Shown in pieces: positions 37,379 to 45,507 of a stretch of DNA of 64,000 bases. Both the position numbers and the translations under genes were made by a program. The notes beneath the pieces are model-generated. The model was not told the DNA's origin and did not search any database. It was given only the letters and a program-made list of their open reading frames with translations. This DNA comes from Nakamurella flava (GTDB lineage Bacteria > Actinomycetota > Actinomycetes > Mycobacteriales > Nakamurellaceae), in NCBI RefSeq assembly GCF_005298075.1, contig NZ_SZZH01000008.1:1-64000 (forward strand), read 5' to 3'. Numbering within the stretch: position 1 is the stretch's first letter; the number at the start of each line of letters is the position of its first letter.

Positions 37379-37930
37379 CTACGTATACAGGTCGGGCTGC
37401 AGTTCGTTGATCTTGACGAGCACGCCGTCAGGTGTCCGGACCTGCAGTTGCCGTCCGAACGCCTCATCGCTGGTCGGGGCCACGACGTCGGCGCCGGCCG
37501 AGCGCAGCCGGTCCTCTACCTCCGTCAGCGGGCCGAGGCAGGAACAGTTCAGCTCGACCTGGCCCTCCCCCTGCTCCGGGTTGGCCGGGTGGGCCAACAG
37601 ACTGAATTCGGCGCCACCCATCTCGAGCAGCGCCCAGTCGCCGTCCCGGCTGCCCTCCCGGACCTCCGCGCCCAACAGTTCCCAGAAAGCGACCGCCGCG
37701 GCCATGTCGGTCACGTGCACCATCGGCTGCAACCGGGGGCCCGGCTCCGTGGCCGGCCCGGCCGATGCCGCGGGATCCCGCGGGGTGGCCGCGAAGTGCT
37801 CCTCGAGCACGGTGGCCAGTAGATCGGACAGCGACAGCTGGCGGTCGATCGCCTCATGCTTGACGCGGCGGATCAGGTCGGGCGGCAGCGCGACGTTGAA
37901 CTGCTGCTTGGACGACGCCATGGAGCCCAT
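37379..37930 (-). CDS. Ribbon-helix-helix/VOC fusion protein
   Basis: A 183-residue fusion of two small domains. Residues 9-48 ([38 protein letters not shown]) have the strand-helix-helix pattern of CopG/Arc DNA-binding proteins. Residues 69-178 form a VOC/glyoxalase-like domain with the closing strand [12 protein letters not shown] ligand-sensing repressor is the natural reading: VOC binds the ligand and RHH binds DNA. Two 6-bp palindromes lie just upstream of the start codon. The ATG at 37930 lacks a Shine-Dalgarno sequence; a second ATG at 37921 is possible. Confidence 0.8.
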   Translation of the reverse strand: MGSMASSKQQFNVALPPDLIRRVKHEAIDRQLSLSDLLATVLEEHFAATPRDPAASAGPATEPGPRLQPMVHVTDMAAAVAFWELLGAEVREGSRDGDWALLEMGGAEFSLLAHPANPEQGEGQVELNCSCLGPLTEVEDRLRSAGADVVAPTSDEAFGRQLQVRTPDGVLVKINELQPDLYT

Positions 37931-37960
37931 TCTAGCAACGTAGTTACCTAGGCCCCTAGG
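37931..37960 (-). promoter_or_regulatory. Leaderless promoter and putative RHH operator
   Basis: On the minus strand CCTAGG occurs twice (37960-37955 and 37952-37947) with 2 bp between, giving an 8-bp period like tandem RHH half-sites. TACGTT (37942-37937) follows and ends six bases before the ATG at 37930, a leaderless -10 geometry. A repressor bound at CCTAGG would block this promoter. Confidence 0.55.
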
Positions 37961-38045
37961 CCGTTCGGGTGGTCATGATCAAACAGGAAGTGCCGGACGT
38001 CCCACCGGGGTGGGCGCGCCGCCGTTCGTCGGCGGCGCCGTCCGT

Positions 38046-38132
38046 TCAGGGACGGCGCCCCTCGTTCTTGTCGACTCTCCGCTTGGCCAACGCGGACACG
38101 ATCCGATCGACCAGTCTCATGATCGTGCCCAT
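38046..38132 (-). CDS. Possible 28-aa basic amphipathic peptide
   Basis: An ATG at 38132 follows a textbook GGAGG with a five-base spacer. The 28-residue frame begins MGTIMRLVDRIVSALAKR, a likely amphipathic helix, and ends in a charged tail. It lies alone between the RHH/VOC and gamma-lyase genes. I know no family for it. The Shine-Dalgarno sequence is the main argument for translation; chance is not excluded. Confidence 0.4.
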   Translation of the reverse strand: MGTIMRLVDRIVSALAKRRVDKNEGRRP

Positions 38133-38347
38133 GTCGTCCTCCGGTTCCGGGTGGTGCCGGGCCCCGGGAGTGGGCCCCGGCATCCATGTTTCGATGACGA
38201 GGGTGATGGACGTGCTCGGGCCGCTGGACATCCGGGGACCGAGGCCACGTGCCACCCCCAGGGTGCCAGCTCCGGGTCCCGCCGGCGGAACGCGCGGCGG
38301 GCGATTCCGGGTCGAGGACAGAACGCGACGAGAGAGCGAGGCGAGGG

Positions 38348-39514
38348 ATGGCCGATCAGGTGCGGTCGCAGGATGCGGAACGGTCGGACGGGTGGCGTCC
38401 CGACACGGTGGCGGTGGCGGCCGGTCGGCCGGCGCCGGAGCCCGGCGCCCCCTTGAACCAGCCGCTGGTGCTGGCGTCGAACTTCCGGTCGGCCCCGCCC
38501 GGCGAGACGGTCGGTGAGTACAGCCGCAACAACGGCACCCCCGGGTGGGCGGCACTGGAATCGGCGGTCGGCGCCCTGGAGGGCGGCCGGGCAGTGGCGT
38601 TCGGCTCGGGGATGGCCGCCGTCGCCGCCGTCACCGACGACCTGACGGTCGGCGCCCGCGTGGTCGTCCCGGTCGACAGCTACCAGGTGGTCCGGGGCTT
38701 GCTGCAGGACGGCACGGAACAGGGCCGCTGGCACGTCGACGCGGTCGACATCACCGACACCGCGGCGGTGGTGGCCGCCGTGGACGGGGCCGATCTGTTG
38801 TGGCTGGAGTCGCCGTCGAATCCGTTGATGGAGGTGGCCGATCTGCCCGCGCTGTGTGCGGCCGGCCGGGCGGCGGGGGCGCGGGTGGCCGTCGACAACA
38901 CCTTCGCCACTCCCCTGCTGCAGCGCCCGCTGGACCTCGGTGCGGACGTGGTGGTGCACAGTGCGACGAAGTTCCTGGGTGGCCACTCCGATCTGCTGCT
39001 CGGCGTGGCCGTCGCCCGGGACGACGCCGAGTACGCCCGGCTGTACCGGCGGCGGGTGCTCAGCGGTGGGACACCCGGCGCGTTGGAGGCATTCCTGACG
39101 CTGCGCGGGATCCGGACGCTCGCCGTGCGGGTGGAGCGGGCACAGGAGTCGGCGGGAGTGCTGGCGGCACGGCTGGCCGCGCATCCCGCGGTCGAGCGGG
39201 TGCGGTACCCGGGACTGCCCGGGGACCCGGGACATCAGCGGGCGGCCGCGCAGATGACCGGGTTCGGCGCCATGTTGTCGTTCGAGGTCGCCGGGGGCGC
39301 CGCGGCCGGGGACGCGGTCGTCGCCGCGGTGCGGCTGATCACGGCGGCCACCAGTCTGGGTGGCGTGGAGTCGACCATCGAGCGGCGGGCGAAGCTGGCC
39401 GGCCAGGAACACATCCCGCCGGGCCTGCTGCGGCTCAGTGTGGGGATCGAGCACGTCGAGGATCTGTGGGCGGATCTGCTGGCGGGGCTCGACGCCGCTG
39501 CCGCAGCCCGGTGA
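38348..39514 (+). CDS. PLP-dependent Cys/Met metabolism enzyme (gamma-lyase type)
   Basis: A 388-residue fold-type I enzyme of the cystathionine gamma-synthase/lyase family. It has the YSRNNGTPGWAALE substrate loop, the GSGMAA phosphate-binding segment at 86-91, VDNTFATPL, and the PLP lysine K208 in HSATKFLGGHSD. It probably cleaves or forms a C-gamma-sulfur bond in transsulfuration; the exact reaction cannot be decided from sequence. The ATG at 38348 follows GCGAGG a few bases upstream. Confidence 0.88.
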   Translation: MADQVRSQDAERSDGWRPDTVAVAAGRPAPEPGAPLNQPLVLASNFRSAPPGETVGEYSRNNGTPGWAALESAVGALEGGRAVAFGSGMAAVAAVTDDLTVGARVVVPVDSYQVVRGLLQDGTEQGRWHVDAVDITDTAAVVAAVDGADLLWLESPSNPLMEVADLPALCAAGRAAGARVAVDNTFATPLLQRPLDLGADVVVHSATKFLGGHSDLLLGVAVARDDAEYARLYRRRVLSGGTPGALEAFLTLRGIRTLAVRVERAQESAGVLAARLAAHPAVERVRYPGLPGDPGHQRAAAQMTGFGAMLSFEVAGGAAAGDAVVAAVRLITAATSLGGVESTIERRAKLAGQEHIPPGLLRLSVGIEHVEDLWADLLAGLDAAAAAR

Positions 39515-39563
39515 CGACCGACGCGGCGGCGGCTGGTCGGTCGGTCGATGTCAGGATGGGTCC

Positions 39564-40382
39564 ATGCCCCCGATCCTGACGCTCAACGACGGTCATCCGC
39601 TGCCGGCCATCGGCTTCGGCCTGTACAAGGTCGACCCGGCCGAGACGGAGGCGGTGGTGACGGCCGGTATCGACGCCGGCTATCCGCTCATCGACGGCGG
39701 CGCGTTCTATGACAACGAGCGGCAGCTGGGCGCGGCGGTGCGGGCCAGCGGACGCCGGGACGAGTTGCTGGTGGCCTCCAAGGTGTGGGGCGACCCGGTG
39801 CAGAGCTACGACCAGACGCTGGCCGACTTCGACCGCAGCGCCGCCGATCTCGACATCGGCGTGGTCGACATCTACATGATCCACTGGCCGCGGCCGGCCC
39901 GGAACGCCTACGTCGACGTGTGGCGGGCGATGATCCGGCTGCGCGAGGAGGGCCGGGTCCGCACCATCGGCGTCTGCAATTTCAACGCGCAGGAGCTGCA
40001 ACGGCTGGAGGACGAGACCGGCGTCGTCGCGCCGATCAACCAGGTCGAGTCGCATCCGTGGATGCCGCAGCACGATCTGCGGGAATACCACCGCGAGCAC
40101 GGCATCGTCACGCAGGCGTGGAGCCCGCTGGGTCGGGGCCGGCTGTTGGAGGATCCGACGCTGATCGAGATGGCGGAGCGGCTCGGGGTCTCGGTCGCCC
40201 AGGTGGTGCTGCGCTGGCATGTGCAGCTCGGTGGGGCGGCCGTGCCGAAGTCCCGCAACGCCGACCGGCTGCGCGCGAATCTCGACCTCGACGGGTTCGA
40301 GTTGTCCGAGCAGGACATGGCCCGGATCGCGGGCCTGGAGAACGGCACCCGCACCGGCAGTGATCCGAAGGACCGTCAGTAG
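39564..40382 (+). CDS. Aldo-keto reductase
   Basis: A 272-residue NADPH-dependent TIM-barrel oxidoreductase. The catalytic tetrad D44, Y49, K73 and H107 is intact, with VDIYMIHWPRP around the histidine. The cofactor-binding VPKSRNADRLRANL lies near residue 228. Family members reduce aldehydes and ketones, including 2,5-diketogluconate. The start at 39564 is the ATG directly before the barrel. It lies 49 bp after the gamma-lyase gene and is followed by two hairpins. Confidence 0.92.
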   Translation: MPPILTLNDGHPLPAIGFGLYKVDPAETEAVVTAGIDAGYPLIDGGAFYDNERQLGAAVRASGRRDELLVASKVWGDPVQSYDQTLADFDRSAADLDIGVVDIYMIHWPRPARNAYVDVWRAMIRLREEGRVRTIGVCNFNAQELQRLEDETGVVAPINQVESHPWMPQHDLREYHREHGIVTQAWSPLGRGRLLEDPTLIEMAERLGVSVAQVVLRWHVQLGGAAVPKSRNADRLRANLDLDGFELSEQDMARIAGLENGTRTGSDPKDRQ

Positions 40383-40416
40383 CCACTGCGGCAAGCATCT
40401 GCCCCGTCGAACAAGG

Positions 40417-40460
40417 ACGGCCCCTGGCCGCTGACCGTGAGGTCGGCGACCAGGGGCCGT
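40417..40460. terminator. Hairpin between the AKR and nrdJ genes
   Basis: ACGGCCCCTGG (40417-40427) pairs with CCAGGGGCCGT (40450-40460) around an interior that partly pairs (TGACC/GGTC). It lies between convergent genes and can end both transcripts. Confidence 0.8.
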
Positions 40461-40464
40461 TGGT

Positions 40465-40493
40465 CTGTCCGGGGTTCTTGGGGGTCCGGACAG
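40465..40493. terminator. Second hairpin after the AKR gene
   Basis: CTGTCCGG (40465-40472) pairs with CCGGACAG (40486-40493) across a 13-nt loop containing GGTTCTTGGGGG. It is a weaker second element next to the main hairpin. Confidence 0.55.
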
Positions 40494-40598
40494 ATTCCGG
40501 CCGCCGCGGAGAGGGAGGGGGTACCGCGGCGACCGGAAGCATCGGGGTGACCGGACGCCGGTCGTCAGGGGGGCGACGACCGGCGGCCGGACGGGGGG

Positions 40599-43500
40599 TC
40601 AGCTGCAGCCGGAGGTGGAGCCGCAGCCCTCGCACAGGTAGCAGGCACCGGACGGGCGCATCTTCGTGCCGCAGGTGAAGCACAGCGGGGCGTCGGCGGA
40701 CTTGCCGATGACCAGCTCGAGCAGCTCCGTGGAGCTCCCGGCCGCACGGACCGGGGCGTTGGCCGCGACCGGGGTCGGGGCCTCGACGGGCTGCCCCTCG
40801 GCACCGGCCTGGGTGCTGGCGGCGTTGCCCGGCGCGGTGACTCCGCTCTCCACCGCGGGACGGACCACCGGGGTGGCGTCGACGCTGGTCTGCAGGTCCT
40901 CGACCAGACCCGACGGGTCCGAGCCGTAGCTGGTGGCCACCTGTGCCCGGCGCTCCTCGGCGGAGAAGATGCCGAGCTCGGCCCGCTGGTCCACCGAGAG
41001 GTAGTCCAGCGCGATGCGGCGGAACAGGTAGTCCATCACCGAGGTGGCGATGCGGACGTCCGGGTCGTCGGTCATACCGGCCGGCTCGAAGCGCAGGTTG
41101 GTGAACTTGGCGACGTAGGACTCGAGCGGGATGCCGTACTGCAGGCCCACCGACACGGCGATCGAGAAGGCGTCCATCACGCCGGCCAGGGTGGAGCCCT
41201 GCTTGCCCAGCTTGATGAAGACCTCGCCGAGCCCGTCGTCCGGGTAGGACCCGGTGGTCAGGTAGCCCTCGGCCCCACCGACGGTGAACGACACCGTCTG
41301 CGACGGGCGCTTCTTCGGCAGGCGGCGACGGACCGGACCGGTGGCGACGGGAGCGGCAGCAACCGCCGGAGCGACCTGCGCCTCGACCTTGTCCGTTGAC
41401 TTCTTGGCTGCCGACAGCGGCTGGCCGACCTTGCAGTTGTCGCGGTAGATGGCCAGCGCCTTCAGGCCCATCTTCCAGCCCTGCAGGTAGATCTCGGCGA
41501 CATCGGCGACGGTCGCCTCTTCCGGCATGTTCACCGTCTTGGAGATGGCGCCGGAGATGAACGGCTGCACCGCGGCCATCATCCGGACGTGACCCATAGG
41601 GGCGATGGACCGCTCGCCCATGGCGCAGTCGAACACCTCGTAGTGCTCGGTCCGCAGACCCGGGGCGTCGACGACGTGACCGTGCCCGGCGATGTGCTCG
41701 ACGATCGCCTCGACCTGCTCCTCCTGGTAGCCCAGGGCGCGCAGTGCGCGCGGCACGGTCTGGTTGACGATCTGCATGGAGCCGCCGCCGACCAGCTTCT
41801 TGAACTTGACCAGCGCGAGATCCGGCTCGATGCCGGTGGTGTCACAGTCCATCATCAGACCGATGGTGCCGGTCGGGGCGAGCACGGAGGCCTGCGCGTT
41901 GCGGTACCCGTGCTGTTCGCCGGTGGCGATGGTGCGGGCCCACTCGGTGGTGGCCTGCTTGAGCACGGCGGTGTCGTTGCCGCCGAGCGCGCGGATGTAG
42001 TCGTTGGCCGCGGCGTGCTTGCGGACGACGCGCTTGTGCGCGTCGGCGTTGCGGGCGTACCCGGCGTACGGGCCGACGACCCCGGCCAGCTCGGCCGACC
42101 GTCGGTAGGCCACGGCCTGCATCAGCGAGGTGATGGCCGCGGCCAGCGACCGACCGCCGTGCGAGTCGTAGGCGTGGCCGGTGGCCATCAGCAGGGCGCC
42201 GAGGTTGGCGTAGCCGATGCCCAGCTGCCGGAAGTCGCGGGTGGTCTGCGCGATCGGCTCGGTCGGGAAATCGGCGAAGCAGATGGAGATGTCCATCGCG
42301 GTGATGACGAACTCGACCGCCTTGGCGAAGGAGACCGCATCGAAGCTGCCGTCCTTGCCCAGGAACTTCATCAGGTTCAGCGACGCGAGGTTGCAGGACG
42401 AGTTGTCCAGGTGCATGTACTCGCTGCACGGGTTCGAGGCGGTGATGCGGCCCGACTCCGGGGTGGTGTGCCAGTCGTTGATGGTGTCGTCGTACTGGAT
42501 GCCCGGGTCGGCGCACTCCCACGCGGCGTGCGTGACCTTGCCGAAAAGCTCACGGGCGTCGATGGTCTCGATGACCTCGCCGGTCTGGCGACCGCGCAGC
42601 CCGAACTGGGCGCCGGAGTCGGACGTCGCCTCGACCGCGCGCATGAACTCGTCGGAGACCCGCACCGAGTTGTTGGCGTTCTGGTACTGCACGGAGATGA
42701 TGTCGTCCCCGCCGAGGTCCATGTCGAAACCGGCGTCGCGGAGCGCGCGGATCTTGTGCTCCTCCCGGGCCTTGGTCTCGACGAACTCGGCGATGTCGGG
42801 GTGGTCGATGTCCAGGACGACCATCTTGGCCGCCCGGCGGGTGGCGCCACCGGACTTGATGGTGCCGGCGGAGGCGTCGGCGCCGCGCATGAAGGACACC
42901 GGACCGGAGGCGGTGCCACCGGAAGACAGCAGCTCCTTGGAGGAACGGATCCGGGAGAGGTTCAGCCCGGCACCGGAGCCGCCCTTGAAGATCAGGCCCT
43001 CCTCGCGGTACCAGTTCAGGATCGAGTCCATGGTGTCGTCCACCGACAGGATGAAGCAGGCCGAGACCTGCTGCGGGGACTGGGTTCCCACGTTGAACCA
43101 GACCGGCGAGTTGAACGCGAACACCTGATGCAGCAGCATCCAGGTCAGCTCGTGCTCGAAGACCTCGACGTCCTCCGCGGTGGCGAAGTAGCCGTTCTCC
43201 TCACCGGAGCGGGTGTAGGTGCTCACCACCCGGTCGATGATCTGACGCAGGCTGCTCTCCCGCTGCGGGGTGCCGACGGCACCGCGGAAGTACTTGCTGG
43301 TGACGATGTTGGTCGCGTTGACCGACCAGAAGTCGGGGAACTCGACGCCGCGCTGCTCGAAGTTGATCGAGCCGTCGCGCCAGTTGGTCATGACGACGTC
43401 ACGACGCTCCCAGGTGACCTCGTCGTACGGGTGCACGCCGGCGGTGGTGAACAACCGCTCCAGCCGCAGACCCCGGCCCGAGGTCGACGCTTCGGCCCCG

Positions 43501-43607
43501 GCCGTCTCCGCCCGACCCTTACGCCCCCGCGTGGCCGAGTTGGTGCCATTGGTCGACGCGGTGGACCGCGACGAACCGTTGCGATCGGCTCCGACGGACT
43601 CCGTCAT
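40599..43607 (-). CDS. nrdJ: Adenosylcobalamin-dependent (class II) ribonucleotide reductase
   Basis: A 1002-residue enzyme that reduces ribonucleotides to deoxyribonucleotides with coenzyme B12. Features include the N-terminal RNR lid, ASNPCSEYMHLDNSSCNLASLNL in the barrel, and QPFISGAISKTVNMPEEAT. A long linker leads to a C-terminal zinc-ribbon (CFTCG-x-CYLCEGCGSTSGCS) that re-reduces the active site. The ATG at 43607 with AAGGAAG upstream is preferred; a GTG at 43634 would add nine residues. No intein interrupts it. It follows nrdR on the same strand. Confidence 0.95.
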   Translation of the reverse strand: MTESVGADRNGSSRSTASTNGTNSATRGRKGRAETAGAEASTSGRGLRLERLFTTAGVHPYDEVTWERRDVVMTNWRDGSINFEQRGVEFPDFWSVNATNIVTSKYFRGAVGTPQRESSLRQIIDRVVSTYTRSGEENGYFATAEDVEVFEHELTWMLLHQVFAFNSPVWFNVGTQSPQQVSACFILSVDDTMDSILNWYREEGLIFKGGSGAGLNLSRIRSSKELLSSGGTASGPVSFMRGADASAGTIKSGGATRRAAKMVVLDIDHPDIAEFVETKAREEHKIRALRDAGFDMDLGGDDIISVQYQNANNSVRVSDEFMRAVEATSDSGAQFGLRGRQTGEVIETIDARELFGKVTHAAWECADPGIQYDDTINDWHTTPESGRITASNPCSEYMHLDNSSCNLASLNLMKFLGKDGSFDAVSFAKAVEFVITAMDISICFADFPTEPIAQTTRDFRQLGIGYANLGALLMATGHAYDSHGGRSLAAAITSLMQAVAYRRSAELAGVVGPYAGYARNADAHKRVVRKHAAANDYIRALGGNDTAVLKQATTEWARTIATGEQHGYRNAQASVLAPTGTIGLMMDCDTTGIEPDLALVKFKKLVGGGSMQIVNQTVPRALRALGYQEEQVEAIVEHIAGHGHVVDAPGLRTEHYEVFDCAMGERSIAPMGHVRMMAAVQPFISGAISKTVNMPEEATVADVAEIYLQGWKMGLKALAIYRDNCKVGQPLSAAKKSTDKVEAQVAPAVAAAPVATGPVRRRLPKKRPSQTVSFTVGGAEGYLTTGSYPDDGLGEVFIKLGKQGSTLAGVMDAFSIAVSVGLQYGIPLESYVAKFTNLRFEPAGMTDDPDVRIATSVMDYLFRRIALDYLSVDQRAELGIFSAEERRAQVATSYGSDPSGLVEDLQTSVDATPVVRPAVESGVTAPGNAASTQAGAEGQPVEAPTPVAANAPVRAAGSSTELLELVIGKSADAPLCFTCGTKMRPSGACYLCEGCGSTSGCS

Positions 43608-43728
43608 TCCGACTTCCTTCCCCTGGGTGTTCACTGGGCCGTCCTCGACGGTCAGCGGATGAGTTCTTGCTGCGGCACCGAACGGCAGAGCACGGCCGAC
43701 GGTGCCGGTGGTCGTGCGGGAGGGTGGG

Positions 43729-44223
43729 CTAGTTGATGGACGCCGACGAGCCGGGCGGCCCGGCTGCGGTCGTCAGGTGGTCGTCGCCCCGCAGGCGGCG
43801 GATCTCGACGGCGAAATCCTCGGCGGACGTGAACGAGCGGTACACGCTGGCGAAGCGCAGGTACGCGACTTCGTCGAGCTGACGCAGCGGCTCCAGGATG
43901 GCCAGACCGACCTCCTGGCTGGGCACCTCGGCGTACCCGGCCGCGCGCACTGCCTCTTCGACCTTCTGGGCGAGCAGGGCCAGAGCGTCCTCGTCGACCG
44001 GCCGGCCCTGGCAGGCCCGTCGGACACCGGCGACCACCTTGGCTCGACTGAACGGCTCGGTCACGCCGCTCCGCTTGACGACGACGAGCACGGACTCCTC
44101 GACGGTGGTGAAACGCCGCCCGCACTGCGGACAGGACCGCCGACGCCGGATGGCCTGGCCCTCGTCCACCTCGCGCGAGTCGATGACCCGGGAATCGGGG
44201 TGACGACAGAACGGACAGTGCAT
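43729..44223 (-). CDS. nrdR: Transcriptional repressor NrdR
   Basis: A 164-residue regulator of ribonucleotide reductase genes. The N-terminal zinc ribbon reads [18 protein letters not shown] with the second pair CPQCGRRF; the ATP-cone (about residues 47-135) senses ATP/dATP. The ATG at 44223 is the family start; the frame is open upstream without similarity. It precedes nrdJ by about 120 bp on the same strand and so probably regulates its own operon. Confidence 0.95.
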   Translation of the reverse strand: MHCPFCRHPDSRVIDSREVDEGQAIRRRRSCPQCGRRFTTVEESVLVVVKRSGVTEPFSRAKVVAGVRRACQGRPVDEDALALLAQKVEEAVRAAGYAEVPSQEVGLAILEPLRQLDEVAYLRFASVYRSFTSAEDFAVEIRRLRGDDHLTTAAGPPGSSASIN

Positions 44224-44259
44224 GCCGAGCCCCCTTCCCGAACCACCGGATCGACCGGA

Positions 44260-44341
44260 TGTGGATGGATCTGTGGATCGCCGGTGGGCAACCCGCCGAA
44301 TCTGTGGACAACCACCACGCGGTGGTGGCACAACCTGTGGA
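44260..44341 (-). promoter_or_regulatory. Cluster of DnaA-box-like sites in the nrdR leader
   Basis: TCCACA on the minus strand (TGTGGA on plus) occurs at 44260-44265, 44272-44277, 44303-44308 and 44336-44341. The third lies in TTGTCCACA (44311-44303), the actinobacterial DnaA-box consensus. The sites lie between the nrdR start codon and a likely promoter. Confidence 0.55.
44312..44328. promoter_or_regulatory. 17-bp inverted repeat upstream of nrdR
   Basis: CCACCAC (44312-44318) and GTGGTGG (44322-44328) form a perfect 7-bp inverted repeat with a 3-bp centre. The centre lies about 32 bp from that of the palindrome at 44344-44361, near the three-turn spacing at which NrdR sites usually pair. 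Confidence 0.45.
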
Positions 44342-44343
44342 CT

Positions 44344-44361
44344 ACTTACACCAGTGTAAGT
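44344..44361. promoter_or_regulatory. 18-bp palindrome upstream of nrdR
   Basis: ACTTACACCAGTGTAAGT has perfect 8-bp arms around CA. On the minus strand it includes TACACT, a plausible -10. It shares ACAC/GTGT arms with NrdR boxes but with a shorter centre than the canonical 16-bp box. Confidence 0.5.
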
Positions 44362-44433
44362 CCCACATGTTGGGGTTGACGGTAGATCGAGACCTACGCC
44401 GGCCGCAAGTCAGCACAAGGGGGACGACTGGGG

Positions 44434-45123
44434 TCAGCCGACCGTCACAGAGGGCGAACCCGGGGACGTCGCGGCCTCCTGAACAGGTGACGAGCTCGGC
44501 ACCTGGATGACGAGCCCGACCGGGAGGACACCGTCCGGCAGATCGTTGACGACGACGATCTCCTCCACCACGGCGCGCGGGTCGCGCTCCGGCGAGTACT
44601 CCTGCGCAAGTGCCCACAGGGTGTCGCCGGGCTGGACGATGACCTGCACCAGCTCGGTGGGCGGGGCCGGCGTGAGGGCGGCATGGACCCCGAGCCCGAG
44701 CAGGGCGACGACGGTCAGAGTCACGCTCAACCGGGCCCACCTCTCCCATGGGCGCTGGAGGGATTCGCCGCGCGGGCAGTCCACCGGCGGCGCCAGGAGC
44801 CGGCGGCCGGAGCCGGTGAGGTGACCGGATCGCGGACGTCGACGGTCGCCGAGCCGCCGCCGACGGATCCGCCCGGGCGCACCCGGCCCGCCGACCCGCG
44901 CCGCCGCGCCCGCGTTCGAGCGGCCGTTCGACACCTCGCCGATCGGCGCCAGGGCGCACTCCGGGCGCCGTCGCGCGGGCACCACCACGGCCGCGGGCAC
45001 CTCCTCCCCGGATCGCCGGCCGTCACGTCGACCGGCGGTGACCGGCCGACAGCGCACCGTCGACAAGGGCCCCGTCAAGGACGGGACGAACGTGCCGGTC
45101 CGCACCGAAACCTGTGTTCCCAT
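44434..45123 (-). CDS. LysM membrane protein divergent from lexA (SOS division-inhibitor candidate)
   Basis: A 229-residue protein with a long basic N-terminal tail, one transmembrane helix (about residues 131-149) and an extracytoplasmic LysM domain (about 158-208: VIVQPGDTLWALAQEYSPERD through VGLVIQVPS). LysM binds peptidoglycan. The position, divergent from lexA and upstream of nrdR, matches mycobacterial Rv2719c (ChiZ) and the DivS/YneA class, which block division during the SOS response. No hydrolase domain is visible. The ATG at 45123 gives a tail of 130 residues that is poorly conserved, so the start is uncertain. Confidence 0.82.
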   Translation of the reverse strand: MGTQVSVRTGTFVPSLTGPLSTVRCRPVTAGRRDGRRSGEEVPAAVVVPARRRPECALAPIGEVSNGRSNAGAAARVGGPGAPGRIRRRRLGDRRRPRSGHLTGSGRRLLAPPVDCPRGESLQRPWERWARLSVTLTVVALLGLGVHAALTPAPPTELVQVIVQPGDTLWALAQEYSPERDPRAVVEEIVVVNDLPDGVLPVGLVIQVPSSSPVQEAATSPGSPSVTVG

Positions 45124-45223
45124 CAGTCACCTCGGTCGCTCAGCCGGTCGGACCGGCATCCGTCGGGGCTCGACGGCGGCCCCGGAGGCACCGCCTGGAC
45201 GGCGGTATCGAACGGGCTGTACG

Positions 45224-45239
45224 TCGAACGGTCGTTCTA
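45224..45239. promoter_or_regulatory. LexA box A (LysM gene side)
   Basis: TCGAACGGTCGTTCTA matches 11 of 12 fixed positions of TCGAAC-N4-GTTCGA. It lies 101 bp upstream of the LysM protein start codon and probably controls that gene. Confidence 0.8.
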
Positions 45240-45303
45240 ACCGACCGCACGTCGAGTTCTACACGACGGGTCCGACAGTGGGTAGATGTGACCGGCGTGT
45301 CGG

Positions 45304-45319
45304 TCGAACGCGTGTTTGA
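45304..45319. promoter_or_regulatory. LexA box B (lexA side)
   Basis: TCGAACGCGTGTTTGA matches 11 of 12 fixed consensus positions. It overlaps the -35 hexamer of the lexA promoter, giving direct autorepression. Confidence 0.82.
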
Positions 45320-45344
45320 AATGTCGTGTCACGACGCCTAGGCT
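45316..45344 (+). promoter_or_regulatory. lexA promoter
   Basis: TTGAAA (45316-45321) and TAGGCT (45339-45344) are separated by exactly 17 bp. The first four bases of the -35 lie in LexA box B. Transcription would begin near 45351. Confidence 0.7.
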
Positions 45345-45507
45345 GATCACCGTCGCCGATGACCAGTCACCACCGGACGGCGCCCGGCCGGACGGTTGAT
45401 CGACACGGCGAGCAGCAGCGGTCCGGCCGAGGTCGCGCGGCCGAGCGGGCGGACACCAGCGGCGAGCGGCACCACCGACAGCGGCATCGAACAGGGAGGT
45501 CATCAGC

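Larger units (their letters stand above)
45124..45507. other. 384-bp divergent lexA/LysM control region
   Basis: It holds two LexA boxes and a strong lexA promoter (separate entries). The lexA leader is about 157 nt. No convincing small coding frame is seen. Confidence 0.8.

Noticed and set aside
37948-38187. A 79-codon minus-strand frame in the RHH/VOC upstream region
   Set aside because: It covers the CCTAGG operator region, has no Shine-Dalgarno sequence and has a composition typical of shadow frames.
40599-43607. Intein in NrdJ
   Set aside because: Class II reductases often carry inteins, but this protein has normal length and continuous family sequence, with no splicing-domain motifs.
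43608-43728. Cobalamin riboswitch upstream of nrdJ
   Set aside because: The nrdR-nrdJ gap is only about 120 bp and no B12-box-like sequence or fold was recognisable. Control through the nrdR promoter is more likely.
44344-44361. A canonical NrdR box
   Set aside because: The palindrome has ACAC/GTGT arms but only 2 bp between them instead of 8, so it is listed as an unnamed palindrome and not as a firm NrdR site.
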